A DNA stretch of 48,644 nucleotides from an uncultured Faecalibacterium sp. (GCA_934525845.1 CAKSZS010000014.1:1-48644), one strand, 5' to 3'; shown: positions 33,822 through 42,346, numbered from the stretch's first letter. Notes: generated by a model not told the origin, from the sequence alone. Numbers and translations: made by a program.

Positions 33822-35282
33822 TTATTCCTGATAACCCAGCGCCACTTCCGCGATCTGTGCCGGGTCGATGACGGCATCAAAGCGCTCCGTTTTCTGGCGC
33901 AGAGCAGCCAGGCTTTCCGGCGCTGCATGGCCGGTGGCTTCTTCCAGCTGCTGCATGGCTTCAAAATCATTTTCCGGTGCGGCATGACCCAGAGCCTTCA
34001 GCACACTGCGGGGGAACTTGAAGGGCGATGCCGTGGACAGCACGACCATGGGCACTCCGCTGCGCTTTTTCTGCGCTGCCACATGGAACGCCACTGCGGT
34101 ATGGGTATCGCACAGGTAGCCGTCCTGCTCATAACGGGCACGGATCTCCCCTGCCACCTCCGCTTCGCTGCTCCAGCCGCAGGAGAAGGTCTCCTGGATG
34201 GCGGCCAGCGTCTCGGGACGGACGGTGTAGCTGCCGGTCTCGGCCAGGCTCTTCATCAGGCCCGCCACTTCCGTGTCGCTGCCGGTGACATGGTACAGCA
34301 GGCGCTCGAGGTTCGAGGACACCAGAATGTCCATGCTGGGCGAGGTCGTCTTGAAGAATTCCCGCTTTGCAGTGTAGGTGCCGGTGGTGAGGAAGTCGGT
34401 CAGCACGTTGTTCTCGTTGGAAGCGCAGACCAGCTTGCCCACGGGCAGGCCCATCTGCTTCGCGTAGTAACCGGCCAGGATATCGCCGAAGTTGCCGGTG
34501 GGCACACAGAAGTCCACCGGGTCGCCAAAGGCGATCCTGCCCGCCTTGAGCAGCTGGGCATAGGCGGCAAAGTAGTAAACGATCTGCGGCACCAGACGGC
34601 CCCAGTTGATGGAGTTGGCGCTGGACAGGCGGATATCCCGCTTGGCCAGCTCTTCCGCGATGGCCTTGTCGCCAAAGACCTTCTTCACGCCGGTCTGGGC
34701 ATCGTCAAAGTTGCCGCGCACGGCATATACGGCCACGTTGGCACCCTCCTGGGTGGCCATCTGCAGGCGCTGGATCTCGCTGGTGCCGCCCGTGGGGTAG
34801 AACACCGCGATCTCCACGCCGGGGATGTCGTGGTAGCCGTCCAGCGCGGCCTTGCCGGTGTCGCCGCTGGTCGCTACGAGGATCAGGGTCTTTTCGGTAC
34901 GGCCCAGATTCTTTTTGGCTTCCACCAGCAGTTTGGGCATCAGCTGCAGGGCGTAATCCTTGAAAGCACAGGTGGGGCCGTGCCACAGCTCCAGCGCATA
35001 GGTCTCCCCTGCCACCGGGGCCAGATAACCAGCCTTGCCGCCAAATGCCTCGCCGTAGGTGGTGCGGGCAGCTTCTGCCAGGAAGTCCGCCGAATAATCG
35101 GTCAGATATTCTTTGACCACCGCAGCGGCCAGTGCCGGGTATTCCAGCTCACACAGGGCTTTGACATCCACCTGCGGAAAGCTTTCGGGAACAAACAGTC
35201 CGCCCTCGTTGGACAGACCCTGTGCAATCGCCTCCGAAGAGGTCACCTTGCGATTCTTGTCTCTGGTACTGAAGAACTGCAT
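33822..35282 (-). CDS. thrC: Threonine synthase
   Basis: PLP enzyme converting O-phosphohomoserine to threonine. 486 aa from MQFFSTRDKNRKVTSSEA, start preceded by AAGGAG; a longer frame reaching 35360 has no SD. PLP lysine in CAFKDYALQLMPKLL; ATSGDTGKAALDG and PTGNFGDILAGYYAKQMG are the phosphate-binding and family signatures. Confidence 0.96.
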   Translation of the reverse strand: MQFFSTRDKNRKVTSSEAIAQGLSNEGGLFVPESFPQVDVKALCELEYPALAAAVVKEYLTDYSADFLAEAARTTYGEAFGGKAGYLAPVAGETYALELWHGPTCAFKDYALQLMPKLLVEAKKNLGRTEKTLILVATSGDTGKAALDGYHDIPGVEIAVFYPTGGTSEIQRLQMATQEGANVAVYAVRGNFDDAQTGVKKVFGDKAIAEELAKRDIRLSSANSINWGRLVPQIVYYFAAYAQLLKAGRIAFGDPVDFCVPTGNFGDILAGYYAKQMGLPVGKLVCASNENNVLTDFLTTGTYTAKREFFKTTSPSMDILVSSNLERLLYHVTGSDTEVAGLMKSLAETGSYTVRPETLAAIQETFSCGWSSEAEVAGEIRARYEQDGYLCDTHTAVAFHVAAQKKRSGVPMVVLSTASPFKFPRSVLKALGHAAPENDFEAMQQLEEATGHAAPESLAALRQKTERFDAVIDPAQIAEVALGYQE

Positions 35283-35380
35283 ATTGTCGCTCCTTTTTCG
35301 GCACAGGACGCGCAACGCGGCCTGCGCTGCTGCGGCAGAGCGGGTGCCCTGCCCGTACATTTCCCACCGGGCGCTCCGCT

Positions 35381-35743
35381 TTACGCAAGGAAAGCGCCCC
35401 TTATAATATGTACCATCCAGCGCCCGCTGTCAAGAGGGTTCACCTCTGCAACATCAAATCGCACCGGAAAATCGCTCAGTTCCTTCTGCTGCAGGTAGGC
35501 CTGCGCTGCCCGGATCAGGCGGCGCTGCTTGTGCACATCCACTGCTTCCGCCGGGGTGGTCATAGAGTCCGGCGCCCGGGTCTTGACCTCACAGATCACC
35601 ACCGTGCCGTCCGGTTCCTGCACCACAAGGTCCAGCTCCCCCATCCGGGTGCGGAAGTTGTGGGCCAGCAGGCGGCAGCCCTGGTTCAGGTAAAACTTTG
35701 CCGCGGCAGCTTCGCCCCGCTGCCCGGTCTCGGCGCGGTTCAC
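35381..35743 (-). CDS. UPF0102 family protein YraN
   Basis: 120 aa, GTG start overlapping the rnhB stop by 4 bp. Restriction-endonuclease-like fold with core motifs MGELDLVV and ICEVKTR, a nuclease-type E/D...ExK arrangement. Cellular role not known. It ends the lepB-rbgA-rnhB-yraN cluster, a widely conserved neighbourhood. A promoter candidate for thrC lies in its last codons. Confidence 0.93.
   Translation of the reverse strand: MNRAETGQRGEAAAAKFYLNQGCRLLAHNFRTRMGELDLVVQEPDGTVVICEVKTRAPDSMTTPAEAVDVHKQRRLIRAAQAYLQQKELSDFPVRFDVAEVNPLDSGRWMVHIIRGAFLA
35403..35433 (-). promoter_or_regulatory. Candidate thrC promoter within the 3' end of yraN
   Basis: On the minus strand a perfect TTGACA (35428-35433), then CATATT at 17 bp (35405-35410) or TATTAT at 19 bp (35403-35408). 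A GC-rich dyad (GGGGCGCTTT...GAGCGCCC) follows. The -10 assignment is uncertain. Confidence 0.5.
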
Positions 35744-36387
35744 TTGCCGCTCTCCGGCCAGTAGCCCTGTTTTTTCAAAAAGCTGCGGCGGTAGAACGGC
35801 TGGATGCCGTATTGGGCGATCAGCTCATAGTGCAGCTTGGTCGGGTAGCCCTTGTGCTTGGCCAGCTGATACTGTGGATACTGTTTGTCCAGTTCCAGCA
35901 TATAGCGGTCCCGGCTGACCTTGGCCAGGATGGACGCCGCACCGATGCTGGCGCTGGTGGCGTCCCCCTTGACCACCGGCTGAGCCGGAAACAGCAGACC
36001 GGCCGGCGTGCGGTTGCCGTCCACCAGCACGAGGTTGGGCACCAAGTCCAGCCCTTCCACTGCTTCCTTCATGCCGCCCATGGTGGCGTTGAGGATGTTG
36101 TCCCGGTCGATGATGTCCGGCCCCACAAAAACGATCTTGTAGGCCAGCGCCTTTTCTTTGATCTCGTCAAAGAGGGCGTCCCGCTTTTTCTCGGTGAGCT
36201 TTTTGGAGTCGTTGATGCCGTACACCGGGTTCTCCGGGTCCAGGATGCAGGCGGCTATGCAGACCGGGCCGCACAGCGGGCCGCGGCCCGCTTCGTCCAC
36301 CCCCGCAAAGCAGCCGTACTGAGCGCGGACTTCCGCGTCGTAGGCGTACAGCGGGGCGGAGATCTCCTCATCGGAACGGCGCTTCAT
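35740..36387 (-). CDS. rnhB: Ribonuclease HII
   Basis: 215 aa from MKRRSDEE, whose ATG overlaps the rbgA stop (ATGA). Cleaves RNA in RNA/DNA hybrids and single ribonucleotides. Motifs: GVDEAGRGPLCGPV (D31, E32), DSKKL, LVDGN, KGDATSASIGAASILAKVSRD. Typical length. Confidence 0.96.
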   Translation of the reverse strand: MKRRSDEEISAPLYAYDAEVRAQYGCFAGVDEAGRGPLCGPVCIAACILDPENPVYGINDSKKLTEKKRDALFDEIKEKALAYKIVFVGPDIIDRDNILNATMGGMKEAVEGLDLVPNLVLVDGNRTPAGLLFPAQPVVKGDATSASIGAASILAKVSRDRYMLELDKQYPQYQLAKHKGYPTKLHYELIAQYGIQPFYRRSFLKKQGYWPESGK

Positions 36388-37304
36388 TCGGCATCCTCCT
36401 CCGCAAAGTCCACCAGATCGTCCCGCTGCGGCGGGCGCTCCAGAGAAATGCGGCCCCACTTGCAGGCACGGAACTCGTCCACCAGCATGATGGCACAGCG
36501 TTCGGTGTTCACCTCGCCGCCGCGCACCAGCAGGCCGCGCTTGCGGCCGATGGCTTCCAGCAGCTCGTAGGGCGGCAGCGCCAGGGTCTCGGCGTCCAGC
36601 TTGTAGCGCTGGGCCACCAGATCCGGGTAGTTGCGGCGCACCTCGTCCAGCAGGTTCATGGCCAGCTCTTCCACATCCAGAATGTCATCCTTGATGGACC
36701 CGATGAAGGCCAGGTTGGACGCCGTGGTCTTGGAGTCGAACTTTTTCCACAGCACACCGGGCATATCCAGCAGGTCGAACTTCTCGGTGCTGACCCACTG
36801 CTTGCCCTTGGTCACGCCGGGACGATCTGCCGCCTTGGCACGGGCCGAACCCGCAAAGGTGTTGATGAAGGTGGATTTGCCCACGTTGGGGATGCCGCAG
36901 AGCATCACCTGGGTCTTGGCACCGCCCATGCCGCGCACCTGACGGCGCTCCAGCAGGCCGGACAGCTCCTTTTCAATGGCGGCCTTGACCGCATTGGCCC
37001 CGCCCTTCTGCTTGGCGCTGATGGCCACACAGCCGGCATCCGCCGCGCGGAAGTACCGGATCCACTCTTCGGTGACAGCCGGGTCGGCCAGATCGGCCTT
37101 GTTCAGCGCATACAGCTTCGGCTTGCGGGCCGTGATGCGCTCGATCTCCGGGTTCAGGCTGGACAGCGGGATGCGGGCATCCAGCAGCACCAGACTGGCG
37201 TCCACGTGCTGGATCTCCTGCTCCATCATCCGCAGGGTCTTGGTCATATGCCCTGGGAACCACTGGATCGTATATTGATTTGCAAAACGTGTATCCTGAT
37301 TCAT
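36384..37304 (-). CDS. rbgA: Ribosome biogenesis GTPase RbgA (YlqF)
   Basis: 306 aa, circularly permuted GTPase: G4 NKAD comes before G1 GIPNVGKST, then DMPGVLW (G3). N-terminus QWFPGHMTKTLR is the family hallmark. Acts in late 50S assembly. ATG overlaps lepB stop by 4 bp. In many Firmicutes the gene lies in the same rplS-lepB-rbgA-rnhB order seen here. Confidence 0.96.
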   Translation of the reverse strand: MNQDTRFANQYTIQWFPGHMTKTLRMMEQEIQHVDASLVLLDARIPLSSLNPEIERITARKPKLYALNKADLADPAVTEEWIRYFRAADAGCVAISAKQKGGANAVKAAIEKELSGLLERRQVRGMGGAKTQVMLCGIPNVGKSTFINTFAGSARAKAADRPGVTKGKQWVSTEKFDLLDMPGVLWKKFDSKTTASNLAFIGSIKDDILDVEELAMNLLDEVRRNYPDLVAQRYKLDAETLALPPYELLEAIGRKRGLLVRGGEVNTERCAIMLVDEFRACKWGRISLERPPQRDDLVDFAEEDAE

Positions 37305-37852
37305 TTTACCACCCCAAAATCTGCAAAGGGCAAAAAGCATACCAGCACCTTGCCCAGAATGTCCTGTTCATCGATGCAGCCGATGTAGGACGACCGGCTG
37401 TCCAGCGACTGGTTGCGGTTGTCGCCCATGACGAACACCGTGCCTTCCGGCACCGTGTAGGGGAACTCCACATCGTAGCCCAGATAGGTCGGCTCCGCAA
37501 TGTAGTCCTCCTGCAGCACTTCCCCGTTGACCGTGACCGTCCCGGTCTCATAGTCGATGGAAATGGTGTCGCCGCCCTTGGCGATGACCCGCTTGACCAG
37601 CGGCTTGCCGTAGGTGGTATAGCTGTCCACGATGACCACATCGCCGCGCTCCGGGGTATAACCCGCGCCCCAGACGATGAGCTTGTCGCCATTGGTCAGG
37701 GTGGGCACCATAGAGCTGCCGTCCACCTGAATGATGCGGAACACGAACGAGAACACCAGCACCAGCACCAATGCGGCGGAAATGAGTGCCTCATACCATT
37801 CCAGCATTCCCTGCCCGCGCACGGGCTTCACTGCCTGCTCCTGATTTTCCAT
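37301..37852 (-). CDS. lepB: Signal peptidase I
   Basis: 183 aa, single N-terminal TM (about 22-40), active site on the outer face. Nucleophile S47 in DGSSMVPTL, general base K86 in LVKRVIAKGGD, box E GDNRNQSLDSR. Start Met has a GAGGTG-type SD. Removes signal peptides of Sec substrates. May be transcribed by read-through from rplS. Confidence 0.96.
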   Translation of the reverse strand: MENQEQAVKPVRGQGMLEWYEALISAALVLVLVFSFVFRIIQVDGSSMVPTLTNGDKLIVWGAGYTPERGDVVIVDSYTTYGKPLVKRVIAKGGDTISIDYETGTVTVNGEVLQEDYIAEPTYLGYDVEFPYTVPEGTVFVMGDNRNQSLDSRSSYIGCIDEQDILGKVLVCFLPFADFGVVK

Positions 37853-37900
37853 ATCCGATGCACCTCGCCTTCCGGTTTTGCACTCCTTACCCGATGATAA

Positions 37901-37930
37901 AGAAAAAAGGGACAACAAGTTGTCCCTTTT
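37901..37930 (-). terminator. Terminator of rplS
   Basis: On the minus strand AAAAGGGACAAC (37919-37930), loop TT, GTTGTCCCTTTT (37905-37916), continuing TTCTTTATC. Confidence 0.9.
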
Positions 37931-37954
37931 CTCCCGGTTTCAAATCGGGGATGA

Positions 37955-38296
37955 TCAAATATCGCTCTTGACCTTGGCAGCCTTGCCGGTACGGCCACGC
38001 AGGTAGAACAGCTTTGCGCGGCGGACCTTGCCCTTGCGGACAACGGTGACCTTCTCAACGAAGGGGCTGTTGATGGGGAAGACACGCTCGATGCCAACAC
38101 CGTAAGCAACGCGGCGAACGGTGAAGGTCTCAGCAACGCCGCCGTGCTTCTTTGCGATCACAGTGCCCTCAAAGGCCTGAATGCGCTCACGGTCGCCTTC
38201 CTTGATACGAACATCAACGCGGACGGTGTCGCCGACGTTGAACTGGGGCTTTTCAGCCTTGATGCTGCCTTCAGAAATAATCTTCAGTGCGTCCAT
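37955..38296 (-). CDS. rplS: 50S ribosomal protein L19
   Basis: 113 aa from MDALKIISEGSIK, behind TGGAGG. Family motifs FNVGDTVRVDVRIKEGDRER, IQAFEGTVIAKK, GVGIERVFPINSPFVEKV, VRRAKLFYLRGRTGKAAK. At the 30S-50S interface. Own promoter and structured leader. Confidence 0.98.
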   Translation of the reverse strand: MDALKIISEGSIKAEKPQFNVGDTVRVDVRIKEGDRERIQAFEGTVIAKKHGGVAETFTVRRVAYGVGIERVFPINSPFVEKVTVVRKGKVRRAKLFYLRGRTGKAAKVKSDI

Positions 38297-38410
38297 TTTT
38301 GAATCCTCCATTTGTTTTTAGACGTTCATACACGGCACTTTGCCGTCAGAGGACCGCCCGTTTAATGATATCGTCATTAACCCCGCTGTGGTCTCAGCGG
38401 ACACTAACGC
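38297..38410 (-). promoter_or_regulatory. Structured 5' leader of rplS, possible L19 autoregulatory element
   Basis: Minus-strand leader of about 110 nt folds into three hairpins: CCGCTG-agacca-CAGCGG, TTAATGA-cgata-TCATTAA and ACGGCA-aag-TGCCGT. L19 leader RNAs are known in low-GC Firmicutes; whether this belongs to that class cannot be decided by eye. Confidence 0.5.
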
Positions 38411-38416
38411 CTAAAT

Positions 38417-38445
38417 AGGATAGCACAAAACCGGCGTAAATGCAA
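38417..38445 (-). promoter_or_regulatory. Promoter of rplS
   Basis: On the minus strand TTGCAT (38440-38445), 17 bp, TATCCT (38417-38422) with extended TGC. Confidence 0.7.
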
Positions 38446-38510
38446 GCGATTTGCCAAAAAAATCCGCAAAAATTTTCTGTTTTGTCCAACAGCCGCCTTT
38501 CGGGCCGGCT

Positions 38511-39155
38511 TCAGGCAAACAGCTGCCGGTCCTCCGTCAGGAACTTTGTGCGCAGAATGCCTGCGCTGGCCGCTTCCAGCCCGAACTTTTCCTGCAGGAA
38601 GCCGGTCAGCAGCGAGGGATTCAGGTTCAGCTCCTGCGAAGCCGGCAGACACAGGTCGATGCACACATGGTCTCCCTCGGCGGTGCAATCCACCTGCGGG
38701 ATATGCTCCTTCAATTCGACGATCTTGTTGCCCTTTTTGCCGTGCTTCTCCACCGGGGCGCTGTCCAGCGCGTTGTACTGCGCCAGCACAGCGGCTGCCG
38801 CCGCCGGGTAGGTGATGCGGTAGCAGGCATAGGCGATGCGGTCTGCCTTCATCTGCACCGGACCTACGTTCGTAACGACGATGCCGGTGGGCATGATGGC
38901 GTTCAGTTCTTCTTTCCAGTGGTCAAAATCCGGGTTTTCGGCTTCGGTCTTGACGTCCACGCACTCGCACAGGCTCTCCTGCCCCAGCGACAGCGGGCAG
39001 GCAAAGGTCATGTAAATGTGCGGATTGAAGCCCAGCGTATGCCACACCGGCAGGCCGCTGCGCTTGAAGACCCGCTGCATCACCCGCTGCAGATCCAGCA
39101 GGGAGATGTAGGAGGCCTCATTCTTTTTCTCAAACGAGACTCTTACTGTAATCAA
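38511..39155 (-). CDS. DUF2344 / TIGR03936-family protein
   Basis: 214 aa when started at TTG 39155 (encoding MITVRVSFEKK), which has GGGAGG eight bases upstream and overlaps the radical SAM gene by 26 bp. The family pattern YISLLDLQRVMQRVFKRSGLPVW and HTLGFNPHIYMTFACPLSLG is clear. Partner of TIGR03960 radical SAM proteins, often fused to them elsewhere; function unknown, possibly tRNA or ribosome modification. In related clostridia this pair precedes RNase E/G and rplU. Confidence 0.9.
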   Translation of the reverse strand: MITVRVSFEKKNEASYISLLDLQRVMQRVFKRSGLPVWHTLGFNPHIYMTFACPLSLGQESLCECVDVKTEAENPDFDHWKEELNAIMPTGIVVTNVGPVQMKADRIAYACYRITYPAAAAAVLAQYNALDSAPVEKHGKKGNKIVELKEHIPQVDCTAEGDHVCIDLCLPASQELNLNPSLLTGFLQEKFGLEAASAGILRTKFLTEDRQLFA

Positions 39156-40992
39156 AGCAGGGACCTCCCAACAGATGATTGGCACCGCAGCCGTGGCAGG
39201 CACGGTTGCAGGGTGCAGTGGTCTGGGCGGCAAGCGCCTTGTTGTACTCCCGCACCAGATATTCGTGGGTCACGCCGTAGTCCATGTGGGACCAGGGGGT
39301 CACCTCGTCCAGACCGATGGCACGCTGGCAGTAGAATGCCGGATCGATGCCCAGATCGGCAAAGGTCTGCAGCCAGGTATCGTACTTGAAACACTCTTCC
39401 CAGCCGTCAAAGTAACAGCCGCGCCGGTAGGCTTCCACGATGACCGGAGCCAGACGGCGGTCGCCCTTGGCAAACACGCCCTCCAAAAAGCTGGTGGTGC
39501 TGTCGTGGTAGTTCACCTTGATCTTGCGGCTGTGCACGCTCTCCAGCAGGTGCTTCTGCTTGGCCTGCAGCGTCTCCGCGGTATCCATGGGCACAAACTC
39601 AAAGGGGGTGTGGGGCTTGGGCACAAAGCAGGCACAGCTGATGGTCACCTGCACGCCCTTGCCCTTGCCGCGCTTGGGCAGCGAATAATACAGGTCCACG
39701 ACCTTCTGGGCGGTCTCCGCAATGCCCTCGATGTCCTCCATGGTCTCGGTGGGCAGACCCATCATGAAGTAGAGCTTGACCGACGTATAGCCCGCATTGA
39801 AGGCGATGGTGCAGGTCTTTTCGATCTCGTCCCAGGTGACGTTCTTGTTGATGACGTCGCGCAGGCGCTGGGTGCCGGCTTCGGCCGCAAAGGTCAGGCC
39901 GCTCTTGCGCACCTTGGTGGTCTTATCGATCAGGCTCTGGGAGAAGTTGTCCACGCGCAGAGAAGGCAGCGACAGGCTGACGTGCTCCTTCGGTGCCCAC
40001 TCGTTCAGATCGTCCAGCAGCTCTTCCAGCTGGCTGTGGTCCGAGGTGGACAGGCTGGACAGGCTCAATTCCTCATAGCCGGTGTTGGCGCACAGGTCCT
40101 GCGCCGCCTTGTTCAGCAGGCTGGCATCGCGCTGGCGCATGGGACGATACAGGAAGCCCGCCTGGCAGAAACGGCAGCCGCGCACACAGCCGCGCAGGAC
40201 TTCAATGCTGGCGCGGTCCTGGATGGCACCCACCATGGGCACGACAAAGTTCGTGGGCGGGGCAAACTCGTTCAGATCCTTGAGGATGGCTTTGGTGATG
40301 CGGGCCGGGATGCCCGGCTCGTTGGGGGTGATGGCCTTGACCCGGCCGTCCTCATAATACGTCACATCGTAGAAGGACGGAATATACACGCCCGGGATCT
40401 TTGCGATGCGCAGGAGCAGTTCTTTTTTGGAGACGCCGCCCTCTTTTTTGGCTTTTTCGATCTCGGCGCAGATGCCGGGCAGCTGGTTTTCTCCTTCGCC
40501 CAGCTGGATCACATCAAAGAAATCCGCGATGGGTTCTGCGTTGCAGGCGCAGGGGCCGCCCGCCACGATCAGCGGCCAGCGCTCATCGCGGTCTTTGGCG
40601 TAAAACGGGATGCCCGCCAGATCCAGCATGGCCAGAATGTTGGTATAGGAAAGCTCATACTGCAGCGTAAAGCCCACCGCGTCAAATGCCGTCAGCGGAT
40701 CTTTGCTTTCCATGGTATACAGCGGCAGATGCAGGCGCTCCATCTCGGCTTTCATGTCCAGCCAGGGCATGAACGCACGCTCGCACCACCAGTTTTCGTG
40801 CTGGTTCAGCAGTTCATACAGGATCTTCTCGCCCAGAAAGGACATTCCGATCTCATATGTGTCCGGGAAACAGAACGCAAAGCGCACATCGACCTTCTCT
40901 TTTTCTTTATAAACGCTGCCAGGCTCACCGCCGGTGTACCGGCCAGGCTTCTGCACCCGCCCCAGCGCTTCTTTTAATTTGGGATCAAACAT
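39130..40992 (-). CDS. TIGR03960-family B12-binding-like radical SAM protein
   Basis: 620 aa from MFDPKLKEALGRV, which has GGAGG five bases upstream; an ATG four codons earlier is also possible. The N-terminal half contains VRFAFCFPDTYEIGMSFLG, a cobalamin-binding-like fold. The [4Fe-4S] motif CVRGCRFC lies at about 267-274, then FAAEAGTQRLRDVINKNV. The tail has CNRACHGCGANHLLGG, an extra Cys cluster. Reaction not known. Own promoter, coupled to DUF2344. Confidence 0.92.
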   Translation of the reverse strand: MFDPKLKEALGRVQKPGRYTGGEPGSVYKEKEKVDVRFAFCFPDTYEIGMSFLGEKILYELLNQHENWWCERAFMPWLDMKAEMERLHLPLYTMESKDPLTAFDAVGFTLQYELSYTNILAMLDLAGIPFYAKDRDERWPLIVAGGPCACNAEPIADFFDVIQLGEGENQLPGICAEIEKAKKEGGVSKKELLLRIAKIPGVYIPSFYDVTYYEDGRVKAITPNEPGIPARITKAILKDLNEFAPPTNFVVPMVGAIQDRASIEVLRGCVRGCRFCQAGFLYRPMRQRDASLLNKAAQDLCANTGYEELSLSSLSTSDHSQLEELLDDLNEWAPKEHVSLSLPSLRVDNFSQSLIDKTTKVRKSGLTFAAEAGTQRLRDVINKNVTWDEIEKTCTIAFNAGYTSVKLYFMMGLPTETMEDIEGIAETAQKVVDLYYSLPKRGKGKGVQVTISCACFVPKPHTPFEFVPMDTAETLQAKQKHLLESVHSRKIKVNYHDSTTSFLEGVFAKGDRRLAPVIVEAYRRGCYFDGWEECFKYDTWLQTFADLGIDPAFYCQRAIGLDEVTPWSHMDYGVTHEYLVREYNKALAAQTTAPCNRACHGCGANHLLGGPCFDYSKSLV

Positions 40993-41030
40993 CAGGTCCT
41001 CCATAAACAATCCAATTTTGTCGTCCCCTT

Positions 41031-41059
41031 ATTGTACCCCAGAACGGTGGATTTTGCAA
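41031..41059 (-). promoter_or_regulatory. Promoter of the TIGR03960-DUF2344 unit
   Basis: On the minus strand TTGCAA (41054-41059), 17 bp, TACAAT (41031-41036). The -35 abuts the stop codon of the M50 gene. Confidence 0.7.
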
Positions 41060-41545
41060 TCATTTTCCGGCGGGTTTCCTGGAAATCCATCCTCTGTCGG
41101 AAGTCCTCCACAACATCCGCAGACATTCCAGCAGCTGTGCACCGTCCAGCGGCGGGATGGGCAGCAGGTTGAAGCAGCCGGTCAGCAGGTTTGCCGCCCA
41201 GAACGCGCCGCCCCGGATGGTCAGCCGCTGTGCCATGCGCAGTGTCCAGAGCAGCGCCAGCAGAAAATTGACGCCCGGCCCCGCCGCCGCCAGCGCGAAC
41301 AGCTGCCCCGGAGAAAACCGTTCGTCCCGGGTCTTCATGCAAAAGCCGGTCAGAGTGACCTCAATGACCGGCAGACGGCGGCGCAGAAGGGCGTACACCG
41401 CAATGTGTCCCAGCTCATGCAGAACGGCGGCCAGCAGCCCCAGCCGCAGGAATCCGCTGGCATCAAAGTACAGCAGCAGGTACAGCACTCCGCACAGCAG
41501 GATCGGATCCCGGAACACCAGTACCCCGACCTGGACGCTACGCAT
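41060..41545 (-). CDS. M50 site-2 metalloprotease, SpoIVFB-like
   Basis: 161 aa, about four to five hydrophobic segments. Zn motif HELGH (H43, E44, H47) within a membrane helix, and third-ligand motif NLLPIPPLDG (D134). Start ATG overlaps the M23 stop by 8 bp. In sporulating Firmicutes SpoIVFB cleaves pro-sigma-K in the mother cell. Shorter than the Bacillus protein (288 aa) and lacks the C-terminal CBS domain, so its substrate is uncertain. Position ahead of TIGR03960 supports the SpoIVFB reading. Confidence 0.8.
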   Translation of the reverse strand: MRSVQVGVLVFRDPILLCGVLYLLLYFDASGFLRLGLLAAVLHELGHIAVYALLRRRLPVIEVTLTGFCMKTRDERFSPGQLFALAAAGPGVNFLLALLWTLRMAQRLTIRGGAFWAANLLTGCFNLLPIPPLDGAQLLECLRMLWRTSDRGWISRKPAGK

Positions 41546-42062
41546 CCGGCAGACCCAGCGCGGCAGATGGGTCACAAGGCAGTCCCCTTTCCCGCAGTTC
41601 AAAATGCAGGTGAGCTCCGGTGGCGCGTCCGGTCTGCCCGGCGGTGCCCAGAAGCTGTCCCGCCGCCACCACCTCTCCGGTGCGGACATAAAGGTACTGC
41701 AGGTGGGCATACCGGGCCTCCAGGCCATCCGCCTGCTGAATGTACAGAACGTTGCCGTAGCTTGCGCTGTGTTTTGCCCTCGTTACCACGCCGTTCTGTG
41801 CTGCCTGCACAGCAGTCCCCTCGGCGCAGGCCAGATCCACCCCTGCATGAAAGGCCGCTTGTCCGGTAAAGGGATCGGTGCGCTCCCCGTAGCCATCCGA
41901 CACCCGCCAGGCAGCAGTCTTCAGCGGGAACCGATATGCCTGTTCCGCAGATGCCCGAAGCACCGCGCGCAAGCTCCCGGCCAGACACAGCACGCACAGC
42001 CCCGCCGCCAGCATCTGCATTCCCCGCCTGCAGGCGGTCCGTTCTCCCCTGCTGTACCGCAC
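41538..42062 (-). CDS. Membrane-anchored M23/LytM-domain protein, SpoIVFA-like
   Basis: 174 aa from GTG 42062, which has AGGAGG eight bases upstream; the frame stays open upstream to beyond 42182 (a GTG there) with charged, coding-like sequence, so the true N-terminus may be longer. N-terminal TM (about 16-35) after an Arg-rich segment. LytM domain: H72 and D76 in FHAGVDLA, H120, H151/H153 in GAHLHFEL, all metal ligands kept. Context before an SpoIVFB-like protease suggests SpoIVFA, which anchors and regulates it; an active endopeptidase is the alternative. Confidence 0.72.
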   Translation of the reverse strand: MRYSRGERTACRRGMQMLAAGLCVLCLAGSLRAVLRASAEQAYRFPLKTAAWRVSDGYGERTDPFTGQAAFHAGVDLACAEGTAVQAAQNGVVTRAKHSASYGNVLYIQQADGLEARYAHLQYLYVRTGEVVAAGQLLGTAGQTGRATGAHLHFELRERGLPCDPSAALGLPDA

Positions 42063-42173
42063 CTTCTGCACCTCCTGTTCCGCTGCTTCCAGCCTATGCA
42101 GATGCGGTGCGGGACAGAACCGACGGACGATCGTTTCCTCATCCGTTTCTGTCCAGGTGGGATTTTCCCGCAG

Positions 42174-42193
42174 GGAATGCACGGATGCATTCC
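42174..42193 (-). other. 8-bp perfect hairpin upstream of the M23 gene
   Basis: On the minus strand GGAATGCA-TCCG-TGCATTCC, a perfect stem with a UNCG-type tetraloop and no T-tract. It lies between the ppk1 gene and the M23 gene; the 42063-42290 interval otherwise shows only an open reading frame in phase with M23. Confidence 0.5.
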
Positions 42194-42287
42194 GATGTTC
42201 TCCCTGCCCATGCAGCTTTCCTGCGGAATGGATGGATCCCTTCCCTGCGCATCCGCCGAACGGCGTGCAGTGATACGCCGCAGATGA

Positions 42288-42327
42288 CAAAAGGGAGCCG
42301 CCGCACAAGACCCTGTGCAGCGGCTCC
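42288..42327 (-). terminator. Terminator of ppk1
   Basis: On the minus strand GGAGCCGCTGCACA (42314-42327) pairs with TGTGCGGCGGCTCC (42294-42307) with one mismatch, then CTTTTG. Confidence 0.92.
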
Positions 42328-42346
42328 TCTCATGGGATTCTTTTAT

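Noticed and set aside
42063..42308. Full-length 256-residue M23 protein from the TTG at 42308
   Set aside because: That start lies inside the ppk1 terminator hairpin; a shorter start with a proper SD is preferred.
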